A stretch of DNA of 64,000 nt from Antitrichia curtipendula. Its lineage: Eukaryota > Streptophyta > Bryopsida > Hypnales > Leucodontaceae. The stretch covers positions 11,532,001-11,596,000 of the forward strand of contig OX579635.1 in assembly GCA_951230915.1 (NCBI GenBank). Direction: 5' to 3'. The position numbers and the translations under genes are program-made. Positions within the stretch are counted from its first letter, which is position 1. Each line of letters begins with the position of its first letter. This document shows positions 62,328-64,000 of the stretch, piece after piece. Under the pieces are notes generated by a model that searched no databases, was not told the DNA's origin, and worked only from the letters and a program-made list of their open reading frames with translations.

Positions 62328-63264
62328 TTAACCCCTAAAGGACCAAACACCATTTTTTGACAACATACCAATTGGAGGTAGCTCACTAAGACCAGAATTT
62401 TTATTTTTATTCTTTGAAATTTTCAAACAAGATGTGTCTAAGGAGTAGCTTTTAAGGCCCAATAATTTTCATAACATTTGACAACATGGTTAAAAAGTTA
62501 TTCCATGATATGTCATTTTCATTGGTCAGCGGGCAACCCGGACAACTGAATAAACTTCTTTTAAAATCATTGTTTTTTTAAATAAAAAATTGAAATTGGT
62601 TCTTTAGATTTATATATACGTGGGAAGCTTTGAATCATTCCATTTTGATTAATGAGATGAAAGTTATGAGGAGTTTTAGTTTGAGGGTAGTTATAGAATC
62701 TCTACTCTAAGATAAACTTTGAAATCTTTTATTTAATTCAATTTTCAATATTTTTGGAAAAAAATAAAAACTTTGGGTGTAGATTTTTTATTACAACATT
62801 ACAACCATTGGAATTGGCATTTTTTAATTCCGTATTTCAATTCTTAACAATTTAGTATTTTGAACATTCCTCTTTCTACTTACTATTTTTTTCCTATATG
62901 TTTTACAAATCCAAATGATTTGAAAATTTTCAAGCATGCATCCAATTTGCCTTAAAGAATGAATTCAAAGAGTAACCACCAATTTGGACATTTTTTCATA
63001 CAAATGTGACCTTGTGAAGTGCAGCTGCTCGGAATTTCGCAGGGACAAAAAAATGATTTTTGTCAATTCAAACTCTATTATCTTGCAATCCACACGGTGA
63101 AAATTTCTGAAATTTTTTCCACAACTTCTCAAACTAGTTTAATACAAGATCCTGCGGTTACATTTTTTCCAAAATGATTTCTTTCTAAATTTAGTACTTG
63201 TATTAGAAATAACAATTTTGGAGCGATTTTGGTGAAAACATAGTCTCTGACCTTTAGGGGTTAA
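62328..63264 (-). mobile_element. TTAA-family element, complete copy (929 bp plus TTAA)
   Basis: TTAACCCCTAAAGG at 62328-62341 and CCTTTAGGGGTTAA at 63251-63264 are perfect 14-bp inverted ends, including a flanking TTAA on each side. The interior matches the 22.2-kb copy in inverted order. It has no transposase frame, so it is a non-autonomous element. This is the reference copy for the family. Confidence 0.85.
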
Positions 63265-63454
63265 TGTAGTTACTGCATTATTTGAGCTCATTGTCACAAT
63301 GAGCTCAAAAAAAATATAAAATATAAAAAATAGATTTCATCCCCTGGTAAGCTCAAAAAACAATTTAAATTAAATTAAAAAATTTTGTACCCTCCCCAAT
63401 CTCACCCCTTTGTAATTTTCAGGTAGGGATGGCATTTGATATGGGATACATCCC

Positions 63455-63546
63455 ATATCCTGTACCCGTACCTATACCCATATTGTATTTACATTGTATA
63501 TCATGTATCTATATCATATCCATATCCATATCCATATCCATATCCA
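63455..63546 (+). repeat. CCATAT-type microsatellite
   Basis: A run of (CCATAT)n with variants, producing a Tyr-Pro repeat in one frame that is not a real protein. The rest of 63265-64000 shows a solo CTTAACCCCTTTAGG-like word near 63683 and a GC-rich poly-G run, but no gene. Confidence 0.8.
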
Positions 63547-64000
63547 AAGTTGTTTTTCAAGATCAACGACATTGGGAGAGGGAGGATTATTTTTATTTTT
63601 GAATCAATGGCTCTTAATTTTTCAGGCGGGGGGGGGGAAGGAAATGGACATGATGCATCTTTTTGTTACATTGCATTGTTACTTAACCCCTTTAGGATGT
63701 TAGCATGTGTACGTTTTTGTATACTACGTCGTAAAATACAGTCTGACTCACATTAAAGTCTGAAATCTGAAAATGTGATAGTGCACAACTTTCCACCAGT
63801 AGATTAATAATTTTATCCAAAATTTTGCACTTTTGTCTCACATCCCAAGACTTGAATTGAATTTCAGTAATTAATGAGAAGAATCACTAGAAAAAATTTA
63901 CTAGAAATACATGTTGAAAAAAAGGAGAGAAGCAATGAGCCATCCACTTACATTTGCCCACCTCAAACCATACAACAAAACACATTAAAGCTCACTACAC

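Noticed and set aside
63436..63756. 106-codon frame with a Tyr-Pro repeat
   Set aside because: It is produced by the CCATAT microsatellite and is not a credible protein.

Overview
The window looks like nuclear DNA of a spore-bearing land plant, most likely a bryophyte and perhaps a moss. It holds four typical plant genes with many short exons and GT-AG introns, set in AT-rich repeats. The strongest lineage clue is a fused BtaB-BtaA betaine-lipid synthase (BTA1). This enzyme is known from algae, bryophytes, lycophytes and ferns, and is absent from seed plants. The species cannot be fixed from the sequence alone.

Layout. Bases 1-3376 are upstream DNA with one repeat fragment. Bases 3377-14062 (+) encode a 23-exon AAA ATPase of the plant mitochondrial/MSP1-like group. 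Bases 14063-40486 are a gene-poor stretch of about 26 kb. It holds a dispersed 0.9-kb element family whose intact ends are CCCCTAAAGG flanked by TTAA, three foldback (near-palindromic) elements, a short inverted-repeat element, a tRNA-like element, several tandem arrays and one unrecognised candidate transcription unit (about 24.8-26.8 kb). Bases 40487-45851 (+) encode BTA1 in 16 exons. Bases 45852-50093 are repeats plus the next promoter region. Bases 50094-54738 (+) encode an RPAP2/RTR1-type RNA polymerase II CTD phosphatase homologue in 8 exons. Bases 56168-60290 (-) encode chaperonin subunit CCT4 in 12 exons, convergent with RPAP2. Bases 60291-64000 are upstream DNA and repeats.

The four genes do not form a pathway: one is a mitochondrial/outer-membrane AAA motor, one makes an ER membrane lipid, one supports RNA polymerase II assembly and one is part of the cytosolic chaperonin. 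All exon models were joined by hand from splice signals, reading phase and family resemblance. Every junction keeps the frame, giving predicted proteins of 1083, 690, 918 and 531 residues.

The main points for a second look are the TTAA-flanked inverted-repeat family (piggyBac-like by its ends, which would be unusual in a land plant), three separate tandem duplications that each copy a splice site inside a gene, a small retroelement-like insertion with a 17-bp target duplication, and the foldback elements that could make long hairpin RNA.
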